From: Kofleriaceae bacterium
GTDB taxonomy: Bacteria; Myxococcota_A; Polyangia; Haliangiales; Haliangiaceae
NCBI GenBank assembly: GCA_018057825.1
Contig: JAGPCY010000013.1
Span: 124,001-188,000, forward strand
Direction of reading: 5' to 3'
Length of the DNA stretch: 64,000 nucleotides
Below the pieces are notes generated by a model that saw only the letters and a list, made by a program, of their open reading frames with translations, made no database searches and was not told where the DNA came from. This document shows positions 47,816-56,252 of the stretch, piece by piece (position 1 is the first letter of the stretch; the number at the start of each line of letters is the position of its first letter). The position numbers and the translations under genes are program-made.

Positions 47816-48412
47816 AGTGACCGCGACGGTGCCGCCCAGGGTCGCGGTGGCGGCGGTCGGCGCGCCGCTGCCGCAGGTGACGTTCATCGGGATCGTGCCG
47901 GCCAAGGTCACGGCGAACCCGGCGGGGTCGCCGCCGTCGTCGCACAGGCCGGCGAAGCTGGCGGTGGCGGCCAGCGGCTGGGTGCCGTCGAGGCGGGCCA
48001 CGCAGCCGCCGGCCAGGACCGCGACCGCGTCGATGAGCTGGGCGCGATCGTCGGCGGCCGGCGGGATGCGATCGTGGGTCAGGGCGACCGGCGTCGCGTC
48101 GAGCAGGTCCGGCCGGGGCAGACACAACGTCAGCGGCGAGGTGTCACCGGTCTGGGTCCCGGCGACCGTCACGCTGATCACGCCGGTGCCGGCGACGTTG
48201 CAGTCGTTGTTCTGGCCGCCGACCCAGCCGCCATAGCGGAAGGTCTGGCCGTCGACGGTCAGGGTCGCGCCGTCGGCGGTCGCGGTGCCCGGGCCGCAGG
48301 TGGCGTCGTCGGAGCAGCCGGCCAGCGCGATCGCGGCGACCGCCGCGAAGCCAGCGGTCGCGCCGAGGACGCGAGCGCGATCAATACGTGAGAGGAATCG
48401 TGACAGCGGCAT
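47801..48412 (-). CDS. Predicted lipoprotein
   Basis: A 203-residue protein from ATG 48412; the N-terminus is unusually long and basic (MPLSRFLSRIDRARVLG) before the hydrophobic core and a strong lipobox (LAGC, Cys33). The mature domain contains several Cys (DDATCGPG, NNDCNVAG, LTLCLPRP, GLCDDGG, NVTCGSG) and beta strands. No family was recognised. Its 5' end overlaps the DUF3570 gene by 32 bp, so it is likely co-transcribed with DUF4266-DUF3570. Its stop codon region is duplicated in the spacer beyond it. Confidence 0.65.
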   Translation of the reverse strand: MPLSRFLSRIDRARVLGATAGFAAVAAIALAGCSDDATCGPGTATADGATLTVDGQTFRYGGWVGGQNNDCNVAGTGVISVTVAGTQTGDTSPLTLCLPRPDLLDATPVALTHDRIPPAADDRAQLIDAVAVLAGGCVARLDGTQPLAATASFAGLCDDGGDPAGFAVTLAGTIPMNVTCGSGAPTAATATLGGTVAVTVLPR

Positions 48413-49481
48413 GGGCGATCCCGGCGTTGCCAAAGTAGCGGTCGTCCTGGAGGTAGTACTCGAGGATGACCTCCATGCGCACGTCCGCCCAGCGATCCTC
48501 CCACCCGAACGTGGCGCCCATCACGGCGAGCTTGGCGGTCATCGTGTGCGTGGTGATGTCGGCCAGCTTGCCGTCGGCGGTGCGCAGCGGCTGACTCATC
48601 GGATCGAGGCCGTTGTAGCGTTCCCGCCAGAAGTCCGCGGCGGTCTGCACATGAAAGCGATAGCCGCCGCCGAAGACCACGTTGTCGCCGGCGGCCTGAG
48701 CGAACCGCAGCTCTGGCGTGTGAGCGACGATGCCCCAGTCATCGCGGTAATACCGGTAGGCCGCGATCACCGTGGTCTCGGTGCGCGGCACGAAGCGCCG
48801 CAGCGACAGCGCGGCGGCCTGGCGCACCCGCGAGTCGGGGTGAACCTCGGCGAAGGCCCCGTTGTCGAACGGGACCCTGCGGTACGGGTTCTGCTGAAAC
48901 CCGTCGAGCAAGATCAGATCGTAGGTGATCGCGCCGACCGTGTTCTCGCCGAAGAGCTGGGACACGCTGGCCGACACCAGCCCGGTGTCGAGGGTGCCGC
49001 GGACGCGCTCGACCAGGTCGGACGCGCCGGCGTTGGACACCTGATCGTGGCCGGCGCCGACGGTCAGCCCGAGCGTCAGGTTGCGCTGGAACAGCTCGGC
49101 CTGGCCGCGCACGGTGGCGAAGGTCGAGCGGTAGTCGGGCTCGGTCGAGTAGCGCGCGGTCGCGCCCAGCGTGAGCTTGCCGAACACATGGCTGTAGCCG
49201 AGGCCGCCCTCGACCCGGCGCTCGTCGAAGGCGGCGCCGCCGCTGGCCACTGCCGACGCCGAGCTGATGGCGTCGACCAGGAGATGCCCTTGCAGCGTGC
49301 CGTGATCGCCGAGGTCGAAGCGGCCGTCGATCATCGGCTGCTGGACCCGGGTCGCGCGCTCCTTGTAGTAGACGCCGCGGACCTGGAGCTCGCCGTCGGC
49401 GCGGGCCGGCGCGGCCGCGCCGAGCCCCAGCGCGAGCACCAACGCCGTCGTCGTCGCGCGCGTCGACCGCATCAGTTGCAT
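48381..49481 (-). CDS. DUF3570 outer-membrane beta-barrel protein
   Basis: A 366-residue exported protein. After a signal peptide (ALGLGAAAPARA) the chain is a run of amphipathic strands ending in an aromatic Tyr (VTIPLTY), as in outer-membrane barrels. DGRFDLGDHGTLQGHLLVDAIS, YSTEPDYRSTFA, FQQNPYRRVPF and TVIAAYRYYRDDWGI match the DUF3570 family. The family usually neighbours DUF4266, and often thioredoxin-like and ApbE genes; here only the DUF4266 partner is present, overlapping by ten bases. Function is unknown, possibly electron-transfer or metal-linked envelope chemistry. Confidence 0.85.
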   Translation of the reverse strand: MQLMRSTRATTTALVLALGLGAAAPARADGELQVRGVYYKERATRVQQPMIDGRFDLGDHGTLQGHLLVDAISSASAVASGGAAFDERRVEGGLGYSHVFGKLTLGATARYSTEPDYRSTFATVRGQAELFQRNLTLGLTVGAGHDQVSNAGASDLVERVRGTLDTGLVSASVSQLFGENTVGAITYDLILLDGFQQNPYRRVPFDNGAFAEVHPDSRVRQAAALSLRRFVPRTETTVIAAYRYYRDDWGIVAHTPELRFAQAAGDNVVFGGGYRFHVQTAADFWRERYNGLDPMSQPLRTADGKLADITTHTMTAKLAVMGATFGWEDRWADVRMEVILEYYLQDDRYFGNAGIAHAAVTIPLTY

Positions 49482-49681
49482 CCGCAGCCGCCGCCGGGCT
49501 CGCCGGTGCCGCCGTCGGCGCCTTCGCGCGACCCGGTCTGGTGCTGACGGAAGCGAGCCTCGCCGGGGTCGCGATCCGCCGTCATCTCGCGGCGCGCCAG
49601 GTTCTGGCGTTCGTGCGGGCGCACGACGGCGCAGCCGGAGAGCGAAGCGATGACGGCGATCGACAACAGCAGGCGTCGCAC
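49472..49681 (-). CDS. DUF4266 small lipoprotein
   Basis: A 69-residue lipoprotein: MRRLLLSIAVIASLSGC gives a clean lipobox (Cys17), followed by VVRPHERQNLARREM and the family's C-terminal GGGCGCN. This Cys-Gly-Cys tail is diagnostic of DUF4266. It overlaps the DUF3570 gene and leads the three-gene minus-strand unit. The paired cysteines could bind metal or be modified, but nothing in the sequence proves it. Upstream 80 bp separate it from the divergent gene at 49762. Confidence 0.85.
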   Translation of the reverse strand: MRRLLLSIAVIASLSGCAVVRPHERQNLARREMTADRDPGEARFRQHQTGSREGADGGTGEPGGGCGCN

Positions 49682-49761
49682 GCGCGCATCCTACCCGGGA
49701 TCGCCGAGGTGCGCTCGTCGCGGGCCGCCATTGTCCCGCGCCGTCGTGGTATCACCGGCCG

Positions 49762-51348
49762 GTGACCTCGACGTGCGCTCGGGCCGTCCTCGCCGTCGCG
49801 GTGGTCGGCTGCGGCGCATCGTCGCAGCCACCGCCGAGTGGGCCGAGCGCGCCGGTGGCGGTCGACGAGGACGTCGCGATCGACGCCGGCCAGGTCGCCC
49901 TGACCGGCGAGCGCTACCAGCCGGCCGCGGTGCCGCCACCGTCGATGCTCCTCGTGCGTGGGCCGCGCAAGGCCACCCTCGAGCGCCTGCGGGCCGCGGT
50001 CGCGCGCTCGCGCGGCGATCGCCGGGCCGGCGCGGCCAAGCGCGCCCTCGACGTCCACCTCTTGGCCACCGCGCTCTTCGAGGCGGCGCGGATCGATCCG
50101 GCCCGGCGGGCCGCGCTTCTCGCCGAGGCCCAGGCGGCGGTCGCCGAGGTGCGGGCCCGCGATGGCGCCGCGACCGACGAGGTGACCTTGGTCATGGGGG
50201 CGGCCCTGGCCTTCGCCGTCGACGATGCCGCCGGCGCCGAGCCCTACCTGGCCGAGCTGTCGGCGCGCTTCGGCGATCGCAGCAGCGGGCTGGCCGCCAA
50301 GACCCAGCTCGCCTACGCTCGGTTGCGCGACGGCGACGATGCCATCGCGCTGGCCCTGGTCAGCGGTCAGACCCCGGCCGCGGCCCGCCCGGAGCAGGCC
50401 TACGTGATCGCGTGGACGCGGTGGCGCGCCGGCGATGGTCCCGGCGCCGCCGCGGCGATCACCCTGGCGGCCCAGGGCTGGACCGCCGCCGCCAGCCAGG
50501 CCGCGATCGATCGCGACTTCGTCCTCATGCACGCCGCCAGCGGCTTGCCCCTCGCGGTCAGCGCCGACGCGGTCGCCGCGGTGTCGGGGGCGCCGGCGCG
50601 CCAGGCGGCGCTCTTCACCCAGCTCGCCACCGCCTACGGCTTCGCCGGTCGGCCGGCCCAGGCCGCCGAGGCCCTGGCGCGGGCGCTGGCCGTGACCCCG
50701 ACGCCAACCCCGGCCGCCACCGCGGTGGGCCGCCGGATGATCGCCGAGTTCGTCCGTCGGACCGGCACCACCGAGCAGCAGCGCGCGGCCTGGCAGGCCG
50801 CCCTCGACGCCGCGCGGGCCTGCGCCGGATGTGTCGACGAGCACCAGGCGATCGGCGACGCCGTCGCGGCGCGCGCGGTCGAGGCCCACACCGTCTTCGC
50901 GACCACCGGCGACCTCGGCTACCGGGCCCTGGCCGACGAGCTGTATCAGCGCTTCGCCGCGCTGCCGGAGGCGGCGGCGCGCGCCGATCGCGCGCGGGTC
51001 GCCGAATACGCCGCCGACTTCGCGCGGCTGTCGGCCCCGACCGACAACACCCAGTACGGCGATGTGGTGCCGGCGCTGCTCGCCGTCCGCCAGGCCGAGG
51101 TCCTCGGCTGCCTCGAGGCCGGGCTTCAGCGCGACCCGTCCAGCGGTGGGGTCCTGCGCTTGACCCTCGAGGTCGATCGCGCCGGCGCGGTCACCGGGGC
51201 GGCGACGGAGCCCGCGCGCGGCGAGGGTGGCCTGGCCGGGGTCGCCGGCTGTGTCGAGGATCGCGCGCGCCAGTGGCGCCTGCCGACCCGGCCACGACCT
51301 GGGATCGCCCGCATCACCGTGCGCTACGTGCTGGGCGCGAAGCCCTGA
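49762..51348 (+). CDS. Predicted lipoprotein with AgmX/PglI-type C-terminal domain
   Basis: A 528-residue protein with lipobox VVGC (Cys17). Residues about 70-420 are TPR-like helical repeats (LAAKTQLAYARLRDGDD; TQLATAYGFAGRPAQAAEAL). The C-terminal 100 residues match the AgmX/PglI C-terminal domain found in myxobacterial gliding-motility and other envelope proteins (RQAEVLGCLEAGLQRDPSSG; LTLEVDRAGAVTGAATEP; CVEDRARQWRLPTRP), a TonB-like fold with two conserved Cys. The role is probably a periplasmic scaffold; motility itself is not demonstrated. The GTG start follows the divergent spacer; the last 25 bp overlap the minus-strand gene at 51324. Confidence 0.75.
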   Translation: MTSTCARAVLAVAVVGCGASSQPPPSGPSAPVAVDEDVAIDAGQVALTGERYQPAAVPPPSMLLVRGPRKATLERLRAAVARSRGDRRAGAAKRALDVHLLATALFEAARIDPARRAALLAEAQAAVAEVRARDGAATDEVTLVMGAALAFAVDDAAGAEPYLAELSARFGDRSSGLAAKTQLAYARLRDGDDAIALALVSGQTPAAARPEQAYVIAWTRWRAGDGPGAAAAITLAAQGWTAAASQAAIDRDFVLMHAASGLPLAVSADAVAAVSGAPARQAALFTQLATAYGFAGRPAQAAEALARALAVTPTPTPAATAVGRRMIAEFVRRTGTTEQQRAAWQAALDAARACAGCVDEHQAIGDAVAARAVEAHTVFATTGDLGYRALADELYQRFAALPEAAARADRARVAEYAADFARLSAPTDNTQYGDVVPALLAVRQAEVLGCLEAGLQRDPSSGGVLRLTLEVDRAGAVTGAATEPARGEGGLAGVAGCVEDRARQWRLPTRPRPGIARITVRYVLGAKP

Positions 51349-52751
51349 TCGCCGGGGCGGGTCCGGCGCAGCGCGCCGTGATCGGCGAGGAAGCGGCGAG
51401 CCAGCGCGACCCGGTGGCGGTGCTCGGTGTCGAGGTGTGCGGCCAGGCGATCGTCGGCGTGCTCGAGGAAGTCGTGGAGGGCGCGGGCGCAGCTCGCGAG
51501 ATCGCCGGCGCGGTGGGCGGCGGCCGCCAGGTTCCAGTGGTGCAGCGGCCAACCCGGCTCAAGCCAGGCCGCGCGGGTCAGGGCCTCGACCGCGCCCGGG
51601 TAGTCGCCCTCGGCGTAGCGGCACAGGCCGAGGTGGGCGTGGGCGTCGGCGTCGTCGGCCCCGGTGCGGGCGCAGTGCTCGAGGAGCGGCCGGGCCCGGG
51701 CCGGCGCGCCGCCGGCCAGCAGATCGATCGCCCGGCCGAGGAGCGCGCCGCGCTCGGGGCCCGGGGGCGCGCCCAGGTGGTGATCGGCCAGGCCCAGCAG
51801 ATCGCGGCCGAGGTAGTAGCCCGACGGCAGGGCCCGCCCGGCCGCGACCGCGCGCTTGGCCGCGCTGGCCACCGCGCGATGGGCCGCGCTCGAGGTCATC
51901 GCGATCGGCTGGTAGCCGTCGGTGGTCAGCGGCCCGACGATCGCGTCGCGGATCGCGCGCGGCGTGGTGTCGTCGTCGTAGCGCACCGACAAGAGCGCGC
52001 CGTCTTCGCCGCACAGGACCGCCAGCGCGCGCCAGCGATCGCTGGCCTTGCGCACCACCGTGATCACCGTCCGGCCGTCGGGGTGGCGCAGCCCGACCAG
52101 GAGCGCCGGGCGCCCCAGGGCCCGGGCCGGGGGACGGCCGGGCCCGGCGGTGGACGCCAGCTTGAGCGGCGCGGTCACCCGGCCGAGCTCGCCGCGCGCC
52201 GCGACGTCGAGATCGACCCGGCCGGCCAGCTCGTCGCCGAGCTGACGGGCTCGCTCGGGATCGGCCTCGGAGAACGCCTCGACGAACTCGACCAGCTCGT
52301 CGGCGCCGAGCCGCGACACCAGCAGGTCGGCGGCGCTGGCGATCTCGGCCGGGGTGTCGAGCTGATCGGCGAACCGGGCCAGGGACTGACGGTGGACCTG
52401 GCGCGGGTCGGCGAAGCGCGCGGTGGTGGTCTCGTCGCCGAGCTCGGCCAGGAGCGCCAGCGCGGTCAGCTTGGCGTCGTCGCTGGCCGGCCGGGCCACG
52501 ACCGCGCGCAGCTCGTCGACCACGCGGCCGTAGGCGACCGCGGCGATCGCCCGCAAGAGCTCGACGGCGTAGGCCCGACGCTCGGCATCGCCGGCCAGCG
52601 CCCGGGCGCACAGCGGCACCGCGGTCGCGCCCAGCGAGCGAGCCAGGCCGCGCATGGCCGCGCGCGCGGCGACCCCGAGCGGCGCGTCGAAGCTGGCGCG
52701 CAGCCGGTGGAGGTCGCTCCACGACCTCGAGATCCCATCGGGCTCGGCCAC
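51324..52751 (-). CDS. HEAT/TPR-repeat protein of unknown function
   Basis: A 475-residue soluble protein. The N-terminal 170 residues are HEAT-like helices (ARAAMRGLARSLGATAVPLCARAL; ELLRAIAAVAYGRVVDEL). A central alpha/beta region (about 205-330; GRPALLVGLRHPDGRTVITVV, ALLSVRYDDDTTPRAIRDAI) is unassigned. C-terminal TPR motifs follow (340-450; AHAHLGLCRYAEGDYPGAVEAL; LHHWNLAAAAHRAGDLASCA). No catalytic motif was found. Similar mixed repeat proteins serve as scaffolds in myxobacteria. It ends against the AgmX-type lipoprotein gene with a 25-bp overlap. Confidence 0.65.
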   Translation of the reverse strand: MAEPDGISRSWSDLHRLRASFDAPLGVAARAAMRGLARSLGATAVPLCARALAGDAERRAYAVELLRAIAAVAYGRVVDELRAVVARPASDDAKLTALALLAELGDETTTARFADPRQVHRQSLARFADQLDTPAEIASAADLLVSRLGADELVEFVEAFSEADPERARQLGDELAGRVDLDVAARGELGRVTAPLKLASTAGPGRPPARALGRPALLVGLRHPDGRTVITVVRKASDRWRALAVLCGEDGALLSVRYDDDTTPRAIRDAIVGPLTTDGYQPIAMTSSAAHRAVASAAKRAVAAGRALPSGYYLGRDLLGLADHHLGAPPGPERGALLGRAIDLLAGGAPARARPLLEHCARTGADDADAHAHLGLCRYAEGDYPGAVEALTRAAWLEPGWPLHHWNLAAAAHRAGDLASCARALHDFLEHADDRLAAHLDTEHRHRVALARRFLADHGALRRTRPGDQGFAPST

Positions 52752-52819
52752 CCACTGACGTTACGAGGCCGGATCCGGGCGGTCAACCGGGGGGATCCGG
52801 ACCCCCGGCCCGCCGCGCC

Positions 52820-53713
52820 CTACGCGAGGGCGAGCCGGGTCAGGCGCGGGGCGGTGTGGGCGACCGCGTCCCAGTCGCGATGGCCCAGGACCTGGCCGTC
52901 GGCGCGGACCCGATCGATGGCCGACAGATCGAGGCGCGCCACCACCGCGCCGGGCCGATCGAGCTCGCCGATCGCGACCACGCCGTCGTCGGGGAAGCCG
53001 CGGTCGGGGGGGGCGTAGATCGCCGCCGCGCCGTGGTTGTCGTCGACCGCGGGCGACCATGGCGCCAGCCCGACCGTCGGGGCCTGGACCACGTAGCACT
53101 GGTTCTCGAGCGCCCGGGCCTGGCACGCGACCCGGACCCGCCAGTAGCCGGCGAGCGCGTCGGTGCAGCTCGGCACCAGCACGACCCGGGCCCCGGCCGC
53201 GGCCATGGCGCGGACCAGGAGCGGGAACTCACTGTCGTAGCAGATCGCGACGCCCAGGGGCCCGACCGCGGTGTCGACCACCGTCGGGCCGTCGCCGCCG
53301 GTCACGCCCCAGCGCTCGCGCTCGAACCGGGTCATCTGGGTCTTGGCGATCGCCACCGCGTCGCCCGACGGCGCGTACAGCCGGGCGAGGTTGCGGTAGC
53401 GGCCGTCGTCGCCGCGCTCGGGCAGCGAGCCGGCCAGGAGGTGGACGCCACGCCGTCGCGCGATCGCCGCGCAGGCGTCGCGGTAGGCCGGCACCAGGTC
53501 CTGGAGCGCGCCGAGCTGGGCGTCGAGGTCGGCGGCGATCGCCGGCGCCAGCGCCGAGGTCAGCTCCATCGCCGCGTACTCGGGCACGACGATCACCTCG
53601 GCGCCGTCGGCCACCGCCGCGGCGACCAGGGCGTCGAGCTTGGCCGCGTGGCCGGCCACCGAGCCGACCGGCTCGATCGGAAACGCCAGGGCCGCGACCC
53701 CGAGCGTGGTCAC
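52820..53713 (-). CDS. Nitrilase-superfamily carbon-nitrogen hydrolase
   Basis: A 297-residue enzyme with the complete nitrilase triad: Glu45 (VVPEYAAME), Lys124 (AIAKTQMTRFERERW) and Cys158 (VAICYDSEFPLL). It hydrolyses a C-N bond (amide or nitrile); the exact substrate is unknown. GTG 53713 overlaps the upstream acetyltransferase stop (GTGA) and is preceded by AAGGAG about five bases away. The SnoaL-GNAT-hydrolase order suggests one small-molecule or protein-side-chain modification pathway: in other bacteria GNAT and nitrilase domains are fused in one protein. Confidence 0.9.
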   Translation of the reverse strand: MTTLGVAALAFPIEPVGSVAGHAAKLDALVAAAVADGAEVIVVPEYAAMELTSALAPAIAADLDAQLGALQDLVPAYRDACAAIARRRGVHLLAGSLPERGDDGRYRNLARLYAPSGDAVAIAKTQMTRFERERWGVTGGDGPTVVDTAVGPLGVAICYDSEFPLLVRAMAAAGARVVLVPSCTDALAGYWRVRVACQARALENQCYVVQAPTVGLAPWSPAVDDNHGAAAIYAPPDRGFPDDGVVAIGELDRPGAVVARLDLSAIDRVRADGQVLGHRDWDAVAHTAPRLTRLALA

Positions 53714-54303
53714 GTCAGCTCCTTGGTCCAGAACACCATCGGCTTGGTGGTCTCGCCGTCGTCGTCGAGATCCTTCCACGCGAAGCCGGCCGTGATGTCC
53801 GGACGCCGGACGAAGCCGCGCTTGGTCCAGAACCCGTCGAGGGGGCGGTAGCTCGGCGGTCGGCGCGGGTGATCGGCCGGGCGGGCGACCGCGCAAAACG
53901 TCGCGGTGCGGTAGCCGCGGGCCCGGGCGAAGGCCTCGCGCTCGTCGAAGAACCGGTGACCCAGGCCGCGGCCGCGGTGGTCGGGGCGCAGCACCGACTC
54001 GCCGAAGTAGTAGACCGTCGCCGGGTCGTAGTCGGCGGCGACCAGCGGCGGCGCGACCGCGTCGGAGTGGGCGGCCAAGGGCATCGCGGTCGCGGCGCCG
54101 ATCAGCTCGTCGCCGTCCCACGCGATCACGACGACGGTGTCGGCCGCGGTGGCGTAGGGCGCTAGGTAGCGCTCCTCGTAGGCGACGTCGCCGTCGTACA
54201 GGTACGGCCACTCGCGGAAGACCTCGATCCGCAGGACCGCGAGGGCCGACAGATAGCGAGCGACGTCGGCGCCGGTGACCGGCTCGACCCGCAGCGCGCT
54301 CAC
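53710..54303 (-). CDS. GNAT-family N-acetyltransferase
   Basis: A 197-residue acyltransferase. The acetyl-CoA-binding motif ESVLRPDHRGRGLGHRFFDERE (residues about 106-127, R-x-x-G-x-G) and the downstream beta-5 region (YRTATFCAVARP) are clear, as is the C-terminal strand (FWTKRGFVRRPDIT). The N-terminus LRVEPVTGADVARYLSALAVLRIEVFREWPYLYDG resembles GNATs fused to nitrilase domains elsewhere. ATG 54303 overlaps the upstream stop (ATGA). Confidence 0.88.
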   Translation of the reverse strand: MSALRVEPVTGADVARYLSALAVLRIEVFREWPYLYDGDVAYEERYLAPYATAADTVVVIAWDGDELIGAATAMPLAAHSDAVAPPLVAADYDPATVYYFGESVLRPDHRGRGLGHRFFDEREAFARARGYRTATFCAVARPADHPRRPPSYRPLDGFWTKRGFVRRPDITAGFAWKDLDDDGETTKPMVFWTKELT

Positions 54304-54698
54304 TTCACCTGCTCCAGCCAGTCGGTGAGGTTGTAGTAGTTGGTGACCCGCGCGATCTTGCCGTCGCGCAGGGTGAAGAACGCGCCGCCCGGCAGGACGT
54401 AGCGCTGCCCGCGGGCCGGCGGCAGGCCGGCGTCGTCGGCCAGGTACTCACCGTGGACGACGTACTCGGCGGCCAGCCGCTCGGGCGCGCCGGGCGCTGC
54501 GTAGATCACGATGTCGGCCAAGCGCTCGCGGTAGCTGCGCTCCATGCGGGCCAGGAAGGCGGCGAAGGTGGCGCGCCCGATCTCGCGCCCGCCCTGGTTG
54601 AGATCGTGGGCGACGTCGTCGGTGAGGCAGGCCAACATGGCGGGCCAGTCGCCGGCGTTGAAGGCCGCGTAGTACTGCTCGATGATCGCGGTGGTCAC
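54300..54698 (-). CDS. SnoaL-like (NTF2-fold) polyketide-cyclase/isomerase family protein
   Basis: A 132-residue single-domain protein: IIEQYYAAFNAGDWPAMLACLTDDVAHDLNQGG at the N-terminus and GGAFFTLRDGKIARVTNYYNLTDWLEQV at the C-terminus are the NTF2/SnoaL pattern. The family includes cyclases, isomerases and binding proteins. GTG 54698 gives the canonical start and lies only 21 bp from the divergent oxidoreductase ATG. It overlaps the GNAT start (ATGA), so it is the first gene of a three-gene unit. Confidence 0.85.
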   Translation of the reverse strand: MTTAIIEQYYAAFNAGDWPAMLACLTDDVAHDLNQGGREIGRATFAAFLARMERSYRERLADIVIYAAPGAPERLAAEYVVHGEYLADDAGLPPARGQRYVLPGGAFFTLRDGKIARVTNYYNLTDWLEQVK

Positions 54699-54719
54699 CG
54701 CGGTACAGTACGGACGAAC
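54699..54719. promoter_or_regulatory. 21-bp divergent spacer with near-palindromic -10-like element
   Basis: GGTACAGTACGG lies between the two start codons. On the plus strand TACAGT (54704-54709) and on the minus strand TACTGT (54710-54705) sit about seven to ten bases upstream of their start codons, where a -10 box of a leaderless promoter would lie. The -35 regions would be inside the opposite coding sequences. The element is inferred. Confidence 0.35.
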
Positions 54720-56189
54720 ATGACGCCGCGCTACGATCTGTGCATCCTCGGCGCTGGCCCGGCCGGGCTGGCCGCCGCCGCTCGCGCCTACGACCTCGGC
54801 CTGCGCACCGCTTTGATCGAGCCCGGTCGACCGGGTGGGGTCGGGATCGCCGACGGCGCGCTGTCGTCGAAGACCCTGTGGCACCTGTCGATGGACTACG
54901 CCCGGGCCCGCCGCACCGACCGCGGCTACGACGGCCGGGCCCTGACCGTCGACTGGGGCGCGGTGGTGGCCGAGGTCGGCGCCGCGTGTCGCGCCGCGTG
55001 GGATCACGCCGAGCGCCTGCTGGCGGCGTGGGCCGCGCCCTCGCCGACCGGCGGCGTCGTCACCCGCCTGCGCGGCCGGGGCCGGTTCGTCGGCCGCGAC
55101 CGCATCGCGGTCGACGGCGAGGACGCCATCACGATCGACGCCGACCGCTTCGTGATCGCGGTCGGCTCGCGGCCGCGTGGCCTCCCCGGGGTCGAGGTCG
55201 ACGGCGCGCGCATCGTCACGAGCGATCACATCGAGCGTCTGCCGGCGCTGCCCCGCCGGCTGGCGATCGTCGGCGCCGGCGTGGTCGGCTGCGAGTACGC
55301 GACGATCTTCGCCAACCTCGGCCAGACCGCGGTCGAGCTGTTCGATCGCGGGCCGCGGATCTTGCCGTTCGAGGACGCCGACGTCGCCGCCGAGGTCGCC
55401 GCCAGCTTCGCCAACCTGGGCATCACGGTCCACGCCGGCGCGCGCCTCGAGCGCATCGAGCGCACCGCCGACGGCGTGCGCCTGACCGGTCACCGCGTCG
55501 GCGCCGACGGCGCGACCACGCCCCTCGAGCGCGAGGTCGACTGCGTGCTGCTCGCGATCGGGCGCACGCCTAGCCTCGACGGCCTCGGCCTCGAGCATCC
55601 GGGCGTGGCGGTGACGGGCGGCGCGATCGCCGCCACTGCGCCCGGCACCGCGCGGACCTCGGCCCCGCACGTCTGGGCCGCCGGCGACGTCACCCCCGAC
55701 GTGATGCTGGCCAACGTCGCCGAGCAGGAGGGCCGTCACGCGGTCGACGATCTCGCCGGCCGGGCGCCGCCGCCCATCGCCTACCAGGCCAAGAGCGCGA
55801 TCTACTTCTTCCGGCCCGAGGTCGCCGCGGTCGGGTGGAACGAGCAGCAGGCCATCGCCGCCGGGGTGCGCTACCGCGCCGCGGTGGTGTCCCATGCGGT
55901 CCTACGCCGGGCCATCGCGATGCGGGCCACCGACGGCTTCGTCAAGCTCCTGGCCGACGCCGACGGCAAGCTCCTCGGGCTACGGGTCGTCGGCCCCCAG
56001 GCCTCGAGCTGCATCCAGGGCGCGGCGCTCCTCATCGAGAGCGGCGGCACGCTGGCCGATCTCGATCGCTGCCCCCATCCTCATCCGGCGGTCACCGAGG
56101 GCGTGCAGGAGGCGGCCCGGTTGCTGCTCGGTTCGTCGATGTACAAGCCGGAGGCCTTCCCCGGGCTGGTCCGGGTGGGCGAGGGCTGA
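54720..56189 (+). CDS. Class I flavoprotein pyridine-nucleotide oxidoreductase lacking redox cysteines
   Basis: A 489-residue protein of the dihydrolipoamide dehydrogenase/transhydrogenase fold. FAD site GAGPAGLAAAARA (11-23), NAD(P) site GAGVVGCEYATIFANLG (about 190) and second FAD segment VWAAGDVT are all intact. The redox-active CxxxxC segment reads GGVGIADGALSSK: the two Cys are Gly42 and Ala47. The C-terminal active-site segment is HPHPAVTEG. It therefore cannot reduce disulfides in the usual way; a transhydrogenase-like hydride transfer is likelier. Divergent from the SnoaL unit by 21 bp. ATG 54720 is the only start consistent with the conserved N-terminus. Confidence 0.88.
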   Translation: MTPRYDLCILGAGPAGLAAAARAYDLGLRTALIEPGRPGGVGIADGALSSKTLWHLSMDYARARRTDRGYDGRALTVDWGAVVAEVGAACRAAWDHAERLLAAWAAPSPTGGVVTRLRGRGRFVGRDRIAVDGEDAITIDADRFVIAVGSRPRGLPGVEVDGARIVTSDHIERLPALPRRLAIVGAGVVGCEYATIFANLGQTAVELFDRGPRILPFEDADVAAEVAASFANLGITVHAGARLERIERTADGVRLTGHRVGADGATTPLEREVDCVLLAIGRTPSLDGLGLEHPGVAVTGGAIAATAPGTARTSAPHVWAAGDVTPDVMLANVAEQEGRHAVDDLAGRAPPPIAYQAKSAIYFFRPEVAAVGWNEQQAIAAGVRYRAAVVSHAVLRRAIAMRATDGFVKLLADADGKLLGLRVVGPQASSCIQGAALLIESGGTLADLDRCPHPHPAVTEGVQEAARLLLGSSMYKPEAFPGLVRVGEG

Positions 56190-56252
56190 CGCCGGGTGGG
56201 CGGATCCCGCCGTGACCGCGGCCGCGGTTGGCGCGTATGGTGAGCACGCCCG

